Below, in pieces: positions 35,723-43,945 of a DNA stretch of 64,000 nt; the first letter of the stretch is position 1; each line of letters starts with the position of its first letter. Below the pieces are notes generated by a model that worked only from the letters and a program-made list of their open reading frames with translations, ran no database searches and was not told the origin of the DNA. The stretch comes from Niabella agricola (GTDB lineage Bacteria > Bacteroidota > Bacteroidia > Chitinophagales > Chitinophagaceae). Both the position numbers and the translations under genes were made by a program. Location: contig NZ_JAJHIZ010000003.1 of NCBI RefSeq assembly GCF_021538615.1, forward strand, positions 1,426,001 through 1,490,000, written 5' to 3'.

Positions 35723-36589
35723 TCACCCGTTGGTGCCATTGTAAGCAGCTTCCAGTGCGGCAATATCCAGCTTCTTCATTTTCATTAAAGCCTGCATCAT
35801 CCGTCCGGAGGCCTCCTGGTTTCCGGCGGCCATCAGTTTGCCCAACCGGGCAGGAATGATCTGCCAGCTCAAACCAAATTTATCTTTTAACCAGCCACAT
35901 TGGCTTTCTGCGCCGCCATCTGCAATCAATGCATTCCAATAGCGGTCAATTTCTTCCTGGGTGTCGCATTCCACCACCAGGGAAATGCCCTCGTTAAAAT
36001 TAAAAGGATGCGCCAGCGAACTGTCCATCGCCCCAAGGGTATAACCACTGATATGAAACTGGGCATGTTGTACATGACCAGCGGTATCGCCTCCCCCCTC
36101 CGGGTATTCCATAATGCCCTCCGTTGCTGAACCGGGAAACAGCTCCGTATAAAAACCAATCGCTTCTTTCGCGCATCCGTTCTGTTGGTTGATGAACATC
36201 AGCGTGGGCGTAAAATACTGAGTAGTGGCACCCTTTTCCCCGGTATATAGTTGCCAGGACACACCGTATTTATCCTGCACCCAGCCGTACTTTTTACTAA
36301 AGGGATATGCGTTCAACGGCATCAGGGCAAAGCCGCCTTTTACCAGTTCATTGTATAACCGTTCCGTCTCTGTTTCATCTTCATTCGCAATGAGGAAAGA
36401 CACAGACGGGTTGGGTGTAAATACGGGGCCTCCGTTCAGCAGCATCAGTTTCTGGCCGCTGCAATCGATGGTTACTACCATGCCCGAGTCTGCGCTGATC
36501 GTTGTATCGGGGAAAATATTGCTATAAAATGTGGCCGCCTCTTTTCCGTTTGCATTGAACCAGATACAGGGGTAAATTAAATGAGTCAT
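35723..36589 (-). CDS. Tandem two-domain PhnB/VOC protein
   Basis: 288 residues made of two PhnB-like VOC domains: the first starts IYPCIWFNANGKEAATFYSN and ends GWVQDKYGVSWQLY, and the second repeats the plan (QNGCAKEAIGFYTELFPGS to GWLKDKFGLSWQIIP). Each half ends with the WxxDKxGxSWQ motif, which shows an internal duplication. Such proteins were formerly annotated as 3-demethylubiquinone methyltransferase-like, without evidence for that reaction. It belongs to the small-protein cluster, 24 bp downstream of DUF1801. Confidence 0.9.
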   Translation of the reverse strand: MTHLIYPCIWFNANGKEAATFYSNIFPDTTISADSGMVVTIDCSGQKLMLLNGGPVFTPNPSVSFLIANEDETETERLYNELVKGGFALMPLNAYPFSKKYGWVQDKYGVSWQLYTGEKGATTQYFTPTLMFINQQNGCAKEAIGFYTELFPGSATEGIMEYPEGGGDTAGHVQHAQFHISGYTLGAMDSSLAHPFNFNEGISLVVECDTQEEIDRYWNALIADGGAESQCGWLKDKFGLSWQIIPARLGKLMAAGNQEASGRMMQALMKMKKLDIAALEAAYNGTNG

Positions 36590-36613
36590 GACGTTTATCG
36601 TTTTAGTAAGGAG

Positions 36614-37018
36614 TTATTTTTTTAATGCCGTTTTCTTTGCCGGCGCCTTTTTTGTTTTCGCTTTTTCTTCTTCTGATCTTACCCGGTAGGCAACCATTTC
36701 TTTAATCAAATGCCCGGGCAACGCTATATCCAGGGGAAACTGCACGGTACCTTTTGATGTCTTGTAATCCTTTAACCGGTCCGCAAAGGCCGTTATCGGC
36801 GACCCGGTGGGATAGAAACCGATATGCTTTTCGTATGCCGCATAGTATACCAGTACCGTTGTTGTTCTGATGGCCGGCATATTGTAACTGATCACCTCCA
36901 CGGCATCTTTGGGAGCCGCCTGCCTTACCATCCTGCGCATTTCTTCCAGTCGCTTTTTCCGAATGCCGGAAAACGCATTTATATAAGCATCTACTGTTGT
37001 AAATTTAGTATTAATCAT
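36614..37018 (-). CDS. DUF1801 (YdhG-like) protein
   Basis: 134 residues with the DUF1801 marks: VDAYINAFSGIRKKRLEEMR, EVISYNMPAI, KHIGFYPTGSPI and KGTVQFPLDIALP. The C-terminus is a Lys-rich tail. Frataxin-like fold members have been proposed as iron chaperones in Bacillus, which does not prove that role here. Its ATG overlaps the stop of the upstream zinc-ribbon/HhH gene by the ATGA arrangement (37015-37018), so its translation was probably coupled to that now interrupted gene. Confidence 0.88.
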   Translation of the reverse strand: MINTKFTTVDAYINAFSGIRKKRLEEMRRMVRQAAPKDAVEVISYNMPAIRTTTVLVYYAAYEKHIGFYPTGSPITAFADRLKDYKTSKGTVQFPLDIALPGHLIKEMVAYRVRSEEEKAKTKKAPAKKTALKK

Positions 37019-37320
37019 ACCATTTTATTTGTTCCATTCCTGAATGTTAGTCCGGATGCTTCCAGTGCGGCTTTTAAAACCGGCATGGACGTAGGTCCGA
37101 TGCCATGTAACGCCAGGACTTCTTTTTCGGTGTGTTGTGCCAGTGCTGCCACAGTGCCGATCCCCGCATGTTCCAGTGCCCGCCGCGCCGGAGCCCCCAA
37201 CCGGGAAAGAAAACCACTTTATGGCTTTTTTTCCTGCTCGCATACAGGACACACCGGGCAATTACTGCTTTTATAATAACGGTGCCCTTTGTCGCAGATC
37301 CTTAATGTGCCTTTTGACAT
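37015..37320 (-). pseudogene. Zinc-ribbon plus helix-hairpin-helix (RNA polymerase alpha-CTD-like) protein, interrupted by in-frame stop
   Basis: From ATG at 37318-37320 the frame reads MSKGTLRICDKGHRYYKSS, NCPVCPVCEQEKKP, then a TAA stop at 37219-37221. It continues in the same frame as SGFLSRLGAPARRALEHAGI and VLALHGIGPTSMPVLKAAL to TGA at 37015-37017. The first part has Cys/His pairs of a zinc ribbon; the second is a helix-hairpin-helix domain like the alpha-CTD. Both halves are undamaged apart from the single stop, consistent with a CAA, AAA or GAA codon changed to TAA. It could be a recent nonsense mutation, an assembly error, or two separate products (TTG at 37198-37200 may restart). 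Confidence 0.8.
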
Positions 37321-37329
37321 AACGCCTGA

Positions 37330-37857
37330 TTATTGCTGGTTAAAATACGGCTGCATTTGCTGTAACTGACGCGTATGCCTCCGCAAATGATAATCGGCGA
37401 ACAATACCCACTCCAGGCCGGTGAGGTCACCGATGGTAGGGAACGGTACACCCGCGCAAAGCATCAGCAGGTCTTCTTCGCGGATCCGGGCGCCGAGCGA
37501 TTCACGGATCTCTTTTAATGCATGTAACAATGGCGCTCTGTCGATCGGTTCATTTGAAGGCAACACTACTGCCGGAGCTTTTGCTTTCCGTTCAAAATTT
37601 AAAAATATCTCCCGCAGCAACGGCTCATGCGCATCCGGGGCACGCCCGGGTGTTGTTTTCGGAACGGATAGTGCACTTTTTGTACCATTTAAAAATTTCA
37701 ATACATGATCGCCCACCTGTGCCGGCGACCAGCTGCCTTCAAACGGAACCCGGTTCAACACTTCCGGAGAAAAAGATTCCAGGAGGTTTGTAAAATGATC
37801 CGCTGCCGCTGTAAAATCGCGGAGCAATGCTGTGGTATCGTTTGTTACTGTTTGCAT
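37330..37857 (-). CDS. DinB family protein
   Basis: 175 residues. GSWSPAQVGDHVLKF holds the first metal His, and the C-terminal helix WVLFADYHLRRHTRQLQQM supplies His candidates in the usual HxxxH-like arrangement. The bundle resembles the DUF1569/DinB_2 group of thiol S-transferase-like proteins. It is upstream of the interrupted HhH gene by 9 bp and probably in the same transcript. The physiological substrate is unknown. Confidence 0.85.
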   Translation of the reverse strand: MQTVTNDTTALLRDFTAAADHFTNLLESFSPEVLNRVPFEGSWSPAQVGDHVLKFLNGTKSALSVPKTTPGRAPDAHEPLLREIFLNFERKAKAPAVVLPSNEPIDRAPLLHALKEIRESLGARIREEDLLMLCAGVPFPTIGDLTGLEWVLFADYHLRRHTRQLQQMQPYFNQQ

Positions 37858-37895
37858 AAAAAATAATTTAATGAATGATTCGGGAGGTGCCGTTC

Positions 37896-38114
37896 TTAAT
37901 TTAAAATATCCGCGCGATACCCCTCTAATTTCAATGAAAAATGAACCCGCCGGATATCAATCGGCTGACGGGATTCTATCCGCAGGATCCGGTCGCAATC
38001 TTCCAGGTCAAAATTAATTTTCGACCGGGGAAAGACGCGCTTGAGGTTCCTCACCAGCATCCTTGCCGTAGCCTTATCGAAAACATTGGTTCTAAAAATC
38101 TCGATCCGTTTCAT
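37896..38114 (-). CDS. Small conserved cytoplasmic protein, function unknown
   Basis: 72 residues starting MKRIEIFRTNVFDKATARML. The pattern beta-alpha-beta with INFDLEDCDRILRIE resembles ferredoxin-like small proteins (HMA-like size) but lacks a CxxC metal motif. The single Cys in EDCD is typical of this small Bacteroidota family as I remember it. The gene is 38 bp before the DinB gene and 20 bp after the reductase-type gene, all on the minus strand. Confidence 0.7.
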   Translation of the reverse strand: MKRIEIFRTNVFDKATARMLVRNLKRVFPRSKINFDLEDCDRILRIESRQPIDIRRVHFSLKLEGYRADILN

Positions 38115-38134
38115 CCCCTGAGTTTTAACACGGT

Positions 38135-38689
38135 TTATGGAACTACTTTATAATGCAGCCGGACAATGCCCGATGGAAATGTTCTTGTATCCAGCAATTG
38201 CAAAGCAGTGGGACCGGCATTCTTAAAAAAAGGCATCCCTTTACCCAGCAGCTGCGGATCCAGCAGCAGGATATATTCATCAATCAACTGCAGTTCCTGC
38301 AGCGCCATACTTACCGATCCGCTGCCAAGAATCACAATATCCTTTTTTGCTGTTTCTTTTATTCCGTTCACCGTGTCCCGGTTAAGCGCTTTATGAAAAA
38401 AGCTATGCGGCCAGTTGCTGTTGTCAACCGTCGTTGAAAACGTATGCTTTGCCGTTTCATTCATATATGCCGCAATCTCCGGATACTGCGCGGCAGCACC
38501 GGGCGTAGGCCAGAAGGCCTCCATCATTTTAAACGTTGTGCGTCCGAATAAAATGGTATCTGCACGGTCCAGGCCCGACAGGTTTGCCTTTTCCAGCTCC
38601 GGATCAACGGTAAACCAATCCGTTTCCCCGTTTGGACCTGAAAAGATACCGTCGACAGAAATCCAGTTAAAAACAAAAATCCTGCTCAT
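38135..38689 (-). CDS. Dihydrofolate reductase/RibD C-terminal-like protein
   Basis: Start at MSRIFVFNWISVDGIFSGPN; the upstream in-frame extension to 38746 runs into the divergent promoter. About 184 residues with the RibD_C fold: ADTILFGRTTFKMMEAFWP, KDIVILGSGSVSMALQELQL and LDPQLLGKGMPFF. The first strand-turn region (SVDGIFSGPNGE) matches the NADPH-binding start. Stand-alone proteins of this type (YwjB/YyaP-like) have unknown substrates. It is divergent from the AraC/GlxA regulator gene, with 140 bp between starts, so it may be its target. Confidence 0.9.
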   Translation of the reverse strand: MSRIFVFNWISVDGIFSGPNGETDWFTVDPELEKANLSGLDRADTILFGRTTFKMMEAFWPTPGAAAQYPEIAAYMNETAKHTFSTTVDNSNWPHSFFHKALNRDTVNGIKETAKKDIVILGSGSVSMALQELQLIDEYILLLDPQLLGKGMPFFKNAGPTALQLLDTRTFPSGIVRLHYKVVP

Positions 38690-38779
38690 AAAGATCTGTT
38701 TTGAGTGTCTTCCTTTTACATACAAACCTACAACAGTCATACCCATTTTCAGATACGCAAATACGACAATACCTGGGGT

Positions 38780-38810
38780 TGATTACGACATTCTTCTCAT
38801 TTATCTTTGC
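38780..38810 (+). promoter_or_regulatory. Promoter of the GlxA-type regulator gene
   Basis: TTG at 38780-38782 and TATCTTTG at 38803-38810 are 20 bp apart, a full match to the Bacteroidota consensus TTG / TAnnTTTG. The ATG is 19 bp downstream. Confidence 0.65.
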
Positions 38811-38829
38811 TGAGCTAAAAAAATATGAA

Positions 38830-39804
38830 ATGAAAAAAGTAGTCATCCTCCTGCTCAAGGGCGCTAACCTTTCCAGCATTGAAAATCCAAGGCAGGGTTT
38901 TGAAGAAGCCAATCAGTACCTTGTTGCCAACGGCCGCCAGCCATTGTTCCAGGTACAGTTGGCTGCAGCGGAACCAAAGGTTCAATTAAATAACGGGCTT
39001 TACGAAGTACAGGCCCAGCTCCTGGTCAACGAAATTCACCACGCCGATCTCATTCTTGTACCGGCATTACAGGAGCCGATCGGGCGGTACGTGCAGGAGA
39101 ACCAGAGCATTATCCCCTGGCTGATAGAGCAGTACGAGGCAGGTGCTGAAATTGCCAGTCTTTGCATGGGCGCCTTTTTACTGGCCGGCACCGGGCTGCT
39201 GAATCATAAAAGCTGTGTTACCCATTGGAAGGCCAGCAACGATTTTGCCCGGCTCTTTCCGCAAGTAAACCTGGTCGCCGACAAGATCCTCACCGATGAA
39301 AACGGCGTATACACCAGCAGCGGCGCCTTTTCTGCCTCCAACCTGGTGCTTTATCTTATTGAAAAATATGCGGGCCGGGAAGTGGCTATTTATTGCTCTA
39401 AATATTTCCAGATCGATATCCAGCGCAGCAGCCAGTCGCCCTTTATTATTTTTTCCGGCATGCGCGATCATGGTGACGATGCCATCCGGGAGGCCCAGGA
39501 ATACATTGAACAGAATTTTGAAGAACGCCTCCCCGTGGACCTGCTTTGTGAACGTTTTGCGATGGGCCGCCGCACCTTTGAACGGCGCTTTAAGAAAGCA
39601 ACCACCAATACCGTGGTGGAGTACATCCAGCGGGTAAAGATCGAAGCCGCAAAAAAAATGCTGGAGCAGGGCCGCAAAACCATACAGGAGGCCATGTACC
39701 ATGTGGGTTATAATGATGTAAAAGCGTTCCGTGATGTATTTAAACGCATCACGGGTATGACGCCGGTAGACTATAAACTCAAATACGAAAAAATACTGGT
39801 GTAA
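38830..39804 (+). CDS. GlxA-type transcriptional regulator (DJ-1/PfpI domain plus AraC HTH)
   Basis: About 324 residues from MKKVVILLLKGANLSS. Residues about 1-190 form a DJ-1/PfpI domain with the Cys elbow in ASLCMGAFLLAGTGLL and THWKASNDFARLFPQ. Residues about 220-320 are an AraC HTH (FAMGRRTFERRFKKA, then ALYHVGYNDVKAFRDVFKR-like second helix). Such regulators sense small amines or aldehydes in some bacteria. It is divergent to the RibD-like gene and the small-protein cluster beyond, which are plausible targets. An upstream in-frame extension to 38701 includes the promoter and is rejected. Confidence 0.92.
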   Translation: MKKVVILLLKGANLSSIENPRQGFEEANQYLVANGRQPLFQVQLAAAEPKVQLNNGLYEVQAQLLVNEIHHADLILVPALQEPIGRYVQENQSIIPWLIEQYEAGAEIASLCMGAFLLAGTGLLNHKSCVTHWKASNDFARLFPQVNLVADKILTDENGVYTSSGAFSASNLVLYLIEKYAGREVAIYCSKYFQIDIQRSSQSPFIIFSGMRDHGDDAIREAQEYIEQNFEERLPVDLLCERFAMGRRTFERRFKKATTNTVVEYIQRVKIEAAKKMLEQGRKTIQEAMYHVGYNDVKAFRDVFKRITGMTPVDYKLKYEKILV

Positions 39805-39807
39805 CCC

Positions 39808-40641
39808 TTAATGGCGCCGGTGCCGGTAAGGCTTCCGGAAAAAGGCCTCCACTCTTCTGTTAAAAGCCCGGCTGTGATCTACCAGGGTGGCATGCCCGGA
39901 ATTGGGTACGATCCACAATTCCCCCCTCCTGATATTGGCCGCAATCTGCCGGGTATGTGCCACGGGGATCAGGTCGTTATCGCCCCCGATGATCAGCGAA
40001 GGACACTGAATCTTCCGCAGTTCACTGAACGCTATATTGGGCTGCTCATAATCCAGCATAAACACTTTATAATCGTTTTTTTCTTTATCACCGGTAAGTG
40101 GCATCCGTTTTTGCCAGGCATTATAATCCCGCACACCATCGCGCCACACATCCGGCCGCAGCCCTATCGAATCGGCACTGAGATTAGCGCCCGTACTGGC
40201 CAGCTTGATTACTTTTTCCGGATGGCGCATGGCCAGTTCCAGTGCAATGATACCCCCATCGCTCCAGCCCAGCACATAGGCCGAAGAAATATGCATCGCC
40301 GACAACAGAGCACTATAGTCATCAGCCATCATTTCAAAACTAAGCGAATCGGAAGGATCCACCGAACGTCCGTGCGCCCGGCTATCGGCCAGGATCACTT
40401 TGTATTTTTTTGAGAAATACGGAAGGTTATTGGCAAAAGCGCTCATATCGCCCCCATTCCCATGAATCATCAGCAAGGGCTGGCCCTGGCCGTATACTTC
40501 TGTATACATACGAAATCCCCTGATGGTATAGTATTTTCCAACGGCATCATTATAGTTGTAAGTGGCTACCCTCAGCTGTGCGCAGCCAGGCATCAATGCG
40601 GCCACCAACCATAACAGGAATGCCCCGATTCCCTGTTTCAT
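39808..40641 (-). CDS. Alpha/beta hydrolase, lipoprotein
   Basis: 277 residues. A lipobox (ALMPGCAQL) suggests membrane anchoring outside the cytoplasm. The hydrolase fold is complete: oxyanion region MIHGNGGDMSAFANNL, nucleophile Ser in LGWSDGGIIALEL, Asp in IGGDNDLIPVAHT and His in PNSGHATLVD. It converges on the GlxA regulator gene with 3 bp between stops. Substrate class is not evident; esterase or C-C hydrolase activity is possible. Confidence 0.92.
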   Translation of the reverse strand: MKQGIGAFLLWLVAALMPGCAQLRVATYNYNDAVGKYYTIRGFRMYTEVYGQGQPLLMIHGNGGDMSAFANNLPYFSKKYKVILADSRAHGRSVDPSDSLSFEMMADDYSALLSAMHISSAYVLGWSDGGIIALELAMRHPEKVIKLASTGANLSADSIGLRPDVWRDGVRDYNAWQKRMPLTGDKEKNDYKVFMLDYEQPNIAFSELRKIQCPSLIIGGDNDLIPVAHTRQIAANIRRGELWIVPNSGHATLVDHSRAFNRRVEAFFRKPYRHRRH

Positions 40642-40972
40642 ATTGTACTTATTCCCCCGTGTTTTTATCTTCTCTAAAGTTAAGCGCTAATTGCCGATTT
40701 ATACCGCAAAACCTTGACTTTTGCTCCACTTTTGGTCAAGCAAAAGTGGAAGAAGAAAAGAAAGAATAGCGACGGGGTATCAACGCATCGTATAATCTGT
40801 CATTAGCAATTTATTTAAGACCTATGCATATTATTGTTCAATAGCCCCTGATCCGCCGCGGCGGACAGGATGACATTGCAGTTTGTGGGAGTGCGACCAT
40901 TTGGAATACCCCTTGACGGGACCACCCATTACAAATAAGACCAGTTTTCTTTATATCTTTACGTCCGAAATC
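40642..40972. other. Divergent gap with 9-bp hairpin and promoter box
   Basis: CCACTTTTG (40726-40734) and CAAAAGTGG (40741-40749) form a perfect stem with loop GTCAAG, inside a longer tract with two CAAAAGT words. CCGCCGCGGCGG at 40853-40864 is a GC palindrome. TATCTTTA at 40954-40961 is the probable -7 box of the plus-strand gene. No gene is seen in the gap. Confidence 0.5.
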
Positions 40973-41875
40973 ATGAAGATACATCTGATCAAAACCCTAC
41001 TATTTGCAACTGCGTTACTAACCCGGCTTGCAGCTGCAGCACAGGAGAAACCCCTCCGTTTTCTCTTTGAATTAACCGCCCAGAATAATTTGTCTGTTCC
41101 CGTCCGGCTAAACGGCACCGACAGCCTGCACCTGATGTTTCATTTTGCAGCAGATGCGGTAACATTAACAGCGGAGACGACACGAAAAATCACTTCCGTT
41201 CGCTTTGAAACCACCGATAGCGTTTCAAGCTGGGGCGGCACGGGAAATGCATCCCGGTTTAGCAGCAACAACCAGCTTCAGATCGGCGATCATACCTGGG
41301 GGCACCTTCCGATATGGGAGGATCAGTACTCCGGAAAGGGAACCGATGGTAAGTTTGGGCCGCACCTTTTTGATAAAAAGGCCGTGCTTATCGACTTCGA
41401 TAAAAAACAAATCGCCATTGATGATCGCTTTCCAACAGAAGGCTATAAAAAATTTAAATTGATTCATAAATACGGAATGCTGTTTGTTGAAGCAAGCCTT
41501 CGTATTGGCGGCAAAACCTACCTCAACCAATACCTGCTGCATACCGGTTATTCCGGCGACCTGTTACTGGACGATGCTTTTGTAATAAAAAATCATTTAA
41601 ATGAACTACTGAAAGTAACGGATACAAAAGCATTAAAGGACGCTTTTGGCAATATTGTAAAAGTGCAGAAAGCCGTTGCTCCGCAATTAATCATCGGTCA
41701 ATTCCGCTTTAACCATGTACCGGTTGGTTTCTTTGAAGGAAAACTGGGCACCCAGCAAATGAGCTTTATGGGAGGTGATCTTCTAAAACGGTTCAACCTC
41801 ATCATCGACGCAGAACGGCAATTTATTTATCTCAAACCCAATACACTGCAACACACCGATTTCTTTAAAGGATAA
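40973..41875 (+). CDS. Retropepsin-like aspartyl-protease-fold protein, exported, catalytic Asp apparently lost
   Basis: Start at MKIHLIKTLLFATALLTRLA, a signal peptide. The roughly 300-residue protein follows the plan of bacterial pepsin-retropepsin-like proteins with two half domains: N-terminal SVPVRLNGTDSLHLMFHFAA and C-terminal TYLNQYLLHTGYSGDLLLDD, then SFMGGDLLKRFNLIIDAERQ. In active members the second motif reads DTG; here it is HTG, and the first half has FHFAADAV instead of a DTG. Protease activity is therefore doubtful. It may have become a binding protein. It stands alone upstream of rtcB. Confidence 0.75.
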   Translation: MKIHLIKTLLFATALLTRLAAAAQEKPLRFLFELTAQNNLSVPVRLNGTDSLHLMFHFAADAVTLTAETTRKITSVRFETTDSVSSWGGTGNASRFSSNNQLQIGDHTWGHLPIWEDQYSGKGTDGKFGPHLFDKKAVLIDFDKKQIAIDDRFPTEGYKKFKLIHKYGMLFVEASLRIGGKTYLNQYLLHTGYSGDLLLDDAFVIKNHLNELLKVTDTKALKDAFGNIVKVQKAVAPQLIIGQFRFNHVPVGFFEGKLGTQQMSFMGGDLLKRFNLIIDAERQFIYLKPNTLQHTDFFKG

Positions 41876-42094
41876 ACGTTGGGTTACTTTTTTCGCCCGG
41901 CTGTATTAATGGCCGTTATGCGTGCTCAATAATTACATATCATCTTGTCTGCGATTCTCCCTCCGGGGGAGCGTTTTGTACATCGCACTCTTTCATTTAA
42001 AAATATTTTTTGCTGTGCAAATAGATTGCACTGACATGATTGAAATTTGCATTTTAATCATAAAGCAAACCCTTTGTTATTTAAAAACACTTTC

Positions 42095-43531
42095 ATGAGT
42101 AAATTAAAAATAACCGGAAAAGAATTAAGACAACTGGGATACCCGGAAGGTCCGGTGATCAGTATAGCGATGAACCTTGTGCAAAAGCATTATAAATACG
42201 CATTAAAAGAAGCCGTTTTTACTATTTTAAAAAACGTATTGCAGACCCCTGCGGATTTTGTATCCGATGCGGTGCTGGCCCCTGTTGCGGCACAGTTGCT
42301 GCCACCGCCGCCCAAAGAAGACGACGGTGTGGCGGTGTCGTTGAACCAGTCGGGGATTTCTTTTAACATCTTCGGGCGGGAGCATATTGAAGAAGGCGCG
42401 CTGGCCCAGATGTATACGGCCGCGAAATTGCCGGTTTCGGTTGCCGGCGCGCTGATGCCCGATGCACACTATGGCTATGGGTTACCGATTGGCGGCGTAC
42501 TGGCCACCCGGAATGCGGTGATCCCCTATGGTGTGGGCGTGGATATCGGCTGCAGGATGTGCCTGAGCATCTTCGATATCGATCCAAAAGAACTCACCAA
42601 CCGCGCGCATTATTTTGTGCGGGAGCTGAACGAGGCTACCTTGTTTGGCAGCGGCGCCCAGTTTACAAGGGCAGAAGACCATGCCATAATGGACCACGAG
42701 GCGTTTCAGCAACTGCCTTTTTTAAAGCCGCTGCATGGCCGTGCCTGGAAGCAACTGGGAAGCAGCGGAAGCGGTAATCATTTCGTGGAATTTGGCATTG
42801 TTGAAATCCGGGAGCAGGACGATGTGTTGGGCGTCGCACCCGGCTTGTATCTTGGCCTTTTATCCCATTCCGGTTCCCGTGCGCTGGGAGCAGCCATTGC
42901 CGATCATTATACAAAGATCGCCATCAGCAAAAGAAGGCTGCCGCAGGATGCCAAGAACCTGGCCTGGCTGGATCTGAACGAACAGGAAGGACAGGAATAC
43001 TGGCTGGCGATGAACCTGGCGGGGGATTATGCATCGGCCTGCCATCACATCATCCATGCAAAAATTGCCAAACAGCTGGGACGCAAACCGGTAAAAATGG
43101 TGGAAAACCATCACAACTTTGCCTGGAAGGAACTGCTGGATGGTGAAGAAGTGATCGTACACCGGAAAGGGGCCACACCGGCAAGGAAAGACGTGCTCGG
43201 CATCATTCCGGGCAGCATGACCGCTGCGGGATTTATTGTAAAAGGCCGTGGCGAGGCGGCGGCTGTAAACTCGGCCTCGCATGGTGCCGGCCGCAAAATG
43301 AGCCGTAGCAAGGCTCTTCAAAGTATTACGGATGCGGAGCTGAAAAAAGAGCTCGCTAAGCATGGCGTAACGCTGATCAGTGCCGGTTTGGATGAAGCGC
43401 CTTTCGCGTATAAAGACATCGAGGTCGTAATGAAAAGCCAGCGGGCATTGGTAGACGTGGTTGGCAAATTCACGCCTAAAATTGTAAAGATGGCCGGCGA
43501 TAAGATCCGGAAATGGAAGGAGAAGGAATGA
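42095..43531 (+). CDS. rtcB: RtcB family RNA-splicing ligase
   Basis: About 478 residues from MSKLKITGKELRQLGYPEGP. RtcB joins RNA 2',3'-cyclic phosphate or 3'-phosphate to 5'-OH ends with GTP and Mn2+. The family motifs are intact: PDAHYGYGLPIGGVLA, YGVGVDIGCRM, SSGSGNHFVEFG, LSHSGSRALG, ENHHNFAWKE, the HRKGATPA block, IPGSM and SASHGAGRKMSRSKA with the guanylated His. An in-frame upstream ATG (42047) adds 16 residues outside the family. It has no rtcA or archease neighbour, which is common in Bacteroidota. It probably repairs tRNA or rRNA. Confidence 0.95.
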   Translation: MSKLKITGKELRQLGYPEGPVISIAMNLVQKHYKYALKEAVFTILKNVLQTPADFVSDAVLAPVAAQLLPPPPKEDDGVAVSLNQSGISFNIFGREHIEEGALAQMYTAAKLPVSVAGALMPDAHYGYGLPIGGVLATRNAVIPYGVGVDIGCRMCLSIFDIDPKELTNRAHYFVRELNEATLFGSGAQFTRAEDHAIMDHEAFQQLPFLKPLHGRAWKQLGSSGSGNHFVEFGIVEIREQDDVLGVAPGLYLGLLSHSGSRALGAAIADHYTKIAISKRRLPQDAKNLAWLDLNEQEGQEYWLAMNLAGDYASACHHIIHAKIAKQLGRKPVKMVENHHNFAWKELLDGEEVIVHRKGATPARKDVLGIIPGSMTAAGFIVKGRGEAAAVNSASHGAGRKMSRSKALQSITDAELKKELAKHGVTLISAGLDEAPFAYKDIEVVMKSQRALVDVVGKFTPKIVKMAGDKIRKWKEKE

Positions 43532-43545
43532 GGATAGATGAACCA

Positions 43546-43870
43546 CGAACCTTGCGGTTATTTGTGCACCCTTGCAGTTCATATTAACCGCTATGAGCGC
43601 AAAGGTTACGCAAGAGTCGCTAAGATATTCGTACCCGTTGCGTTCCTCGCGGATGCCTCGCGAACGTTGCGGTTAAAGATCAACTGGGGCACAAAGGAGC
43701 CGCAAGGATTTCTATAATGGTTTAGCGTCCCTTGCGAGTCCCCTTGCGTTCCTGGCGGTAAAAATAAAACGCAATGGGCGCAACGAATACGCAAGGCGCG
43801 CTATTAAAACCATTGTGATGGCGTTTAGCGTTCCTTGCGTCCCTGGCGGTAAAAAAACAAAACGCAATGC
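43546..43870. repeat. Degenerate GCAAGG/GGCGGTTAA-type intergenic repeats
   Basis: Words such as CCTTGCG, GTTGCGGTTAAA, CCTTGCGTTCCTGGCGGTAA, AAACGCAATG and TTTAGCGT(C/T)CCTTGCG recur in direct and inverted orientation; the TTCC(T)TGCG..CTGGCGGTAAAAA block appears at 43740-43770 and 43830-43856. The tract fills the gap between rtcB and the peptidase gene. No gene is seen. Confidence 0.7.
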
Positions 43871-43945
43871 TATCCGCAACTCCTTTATCGATTTTTTATG
43901 GCTGTATAGAAAAAGCCCGTTAATTTAGGCCCCAAATAGTAACAC

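Noticed and set aside
40040..40413. Long plus-strand frame opposite the alpha/beta hydrolase
   Set aside because: It is the antisense of an intact gene with full catalytic triad; His/Pro/Ile bias is typical of an antisense frame.
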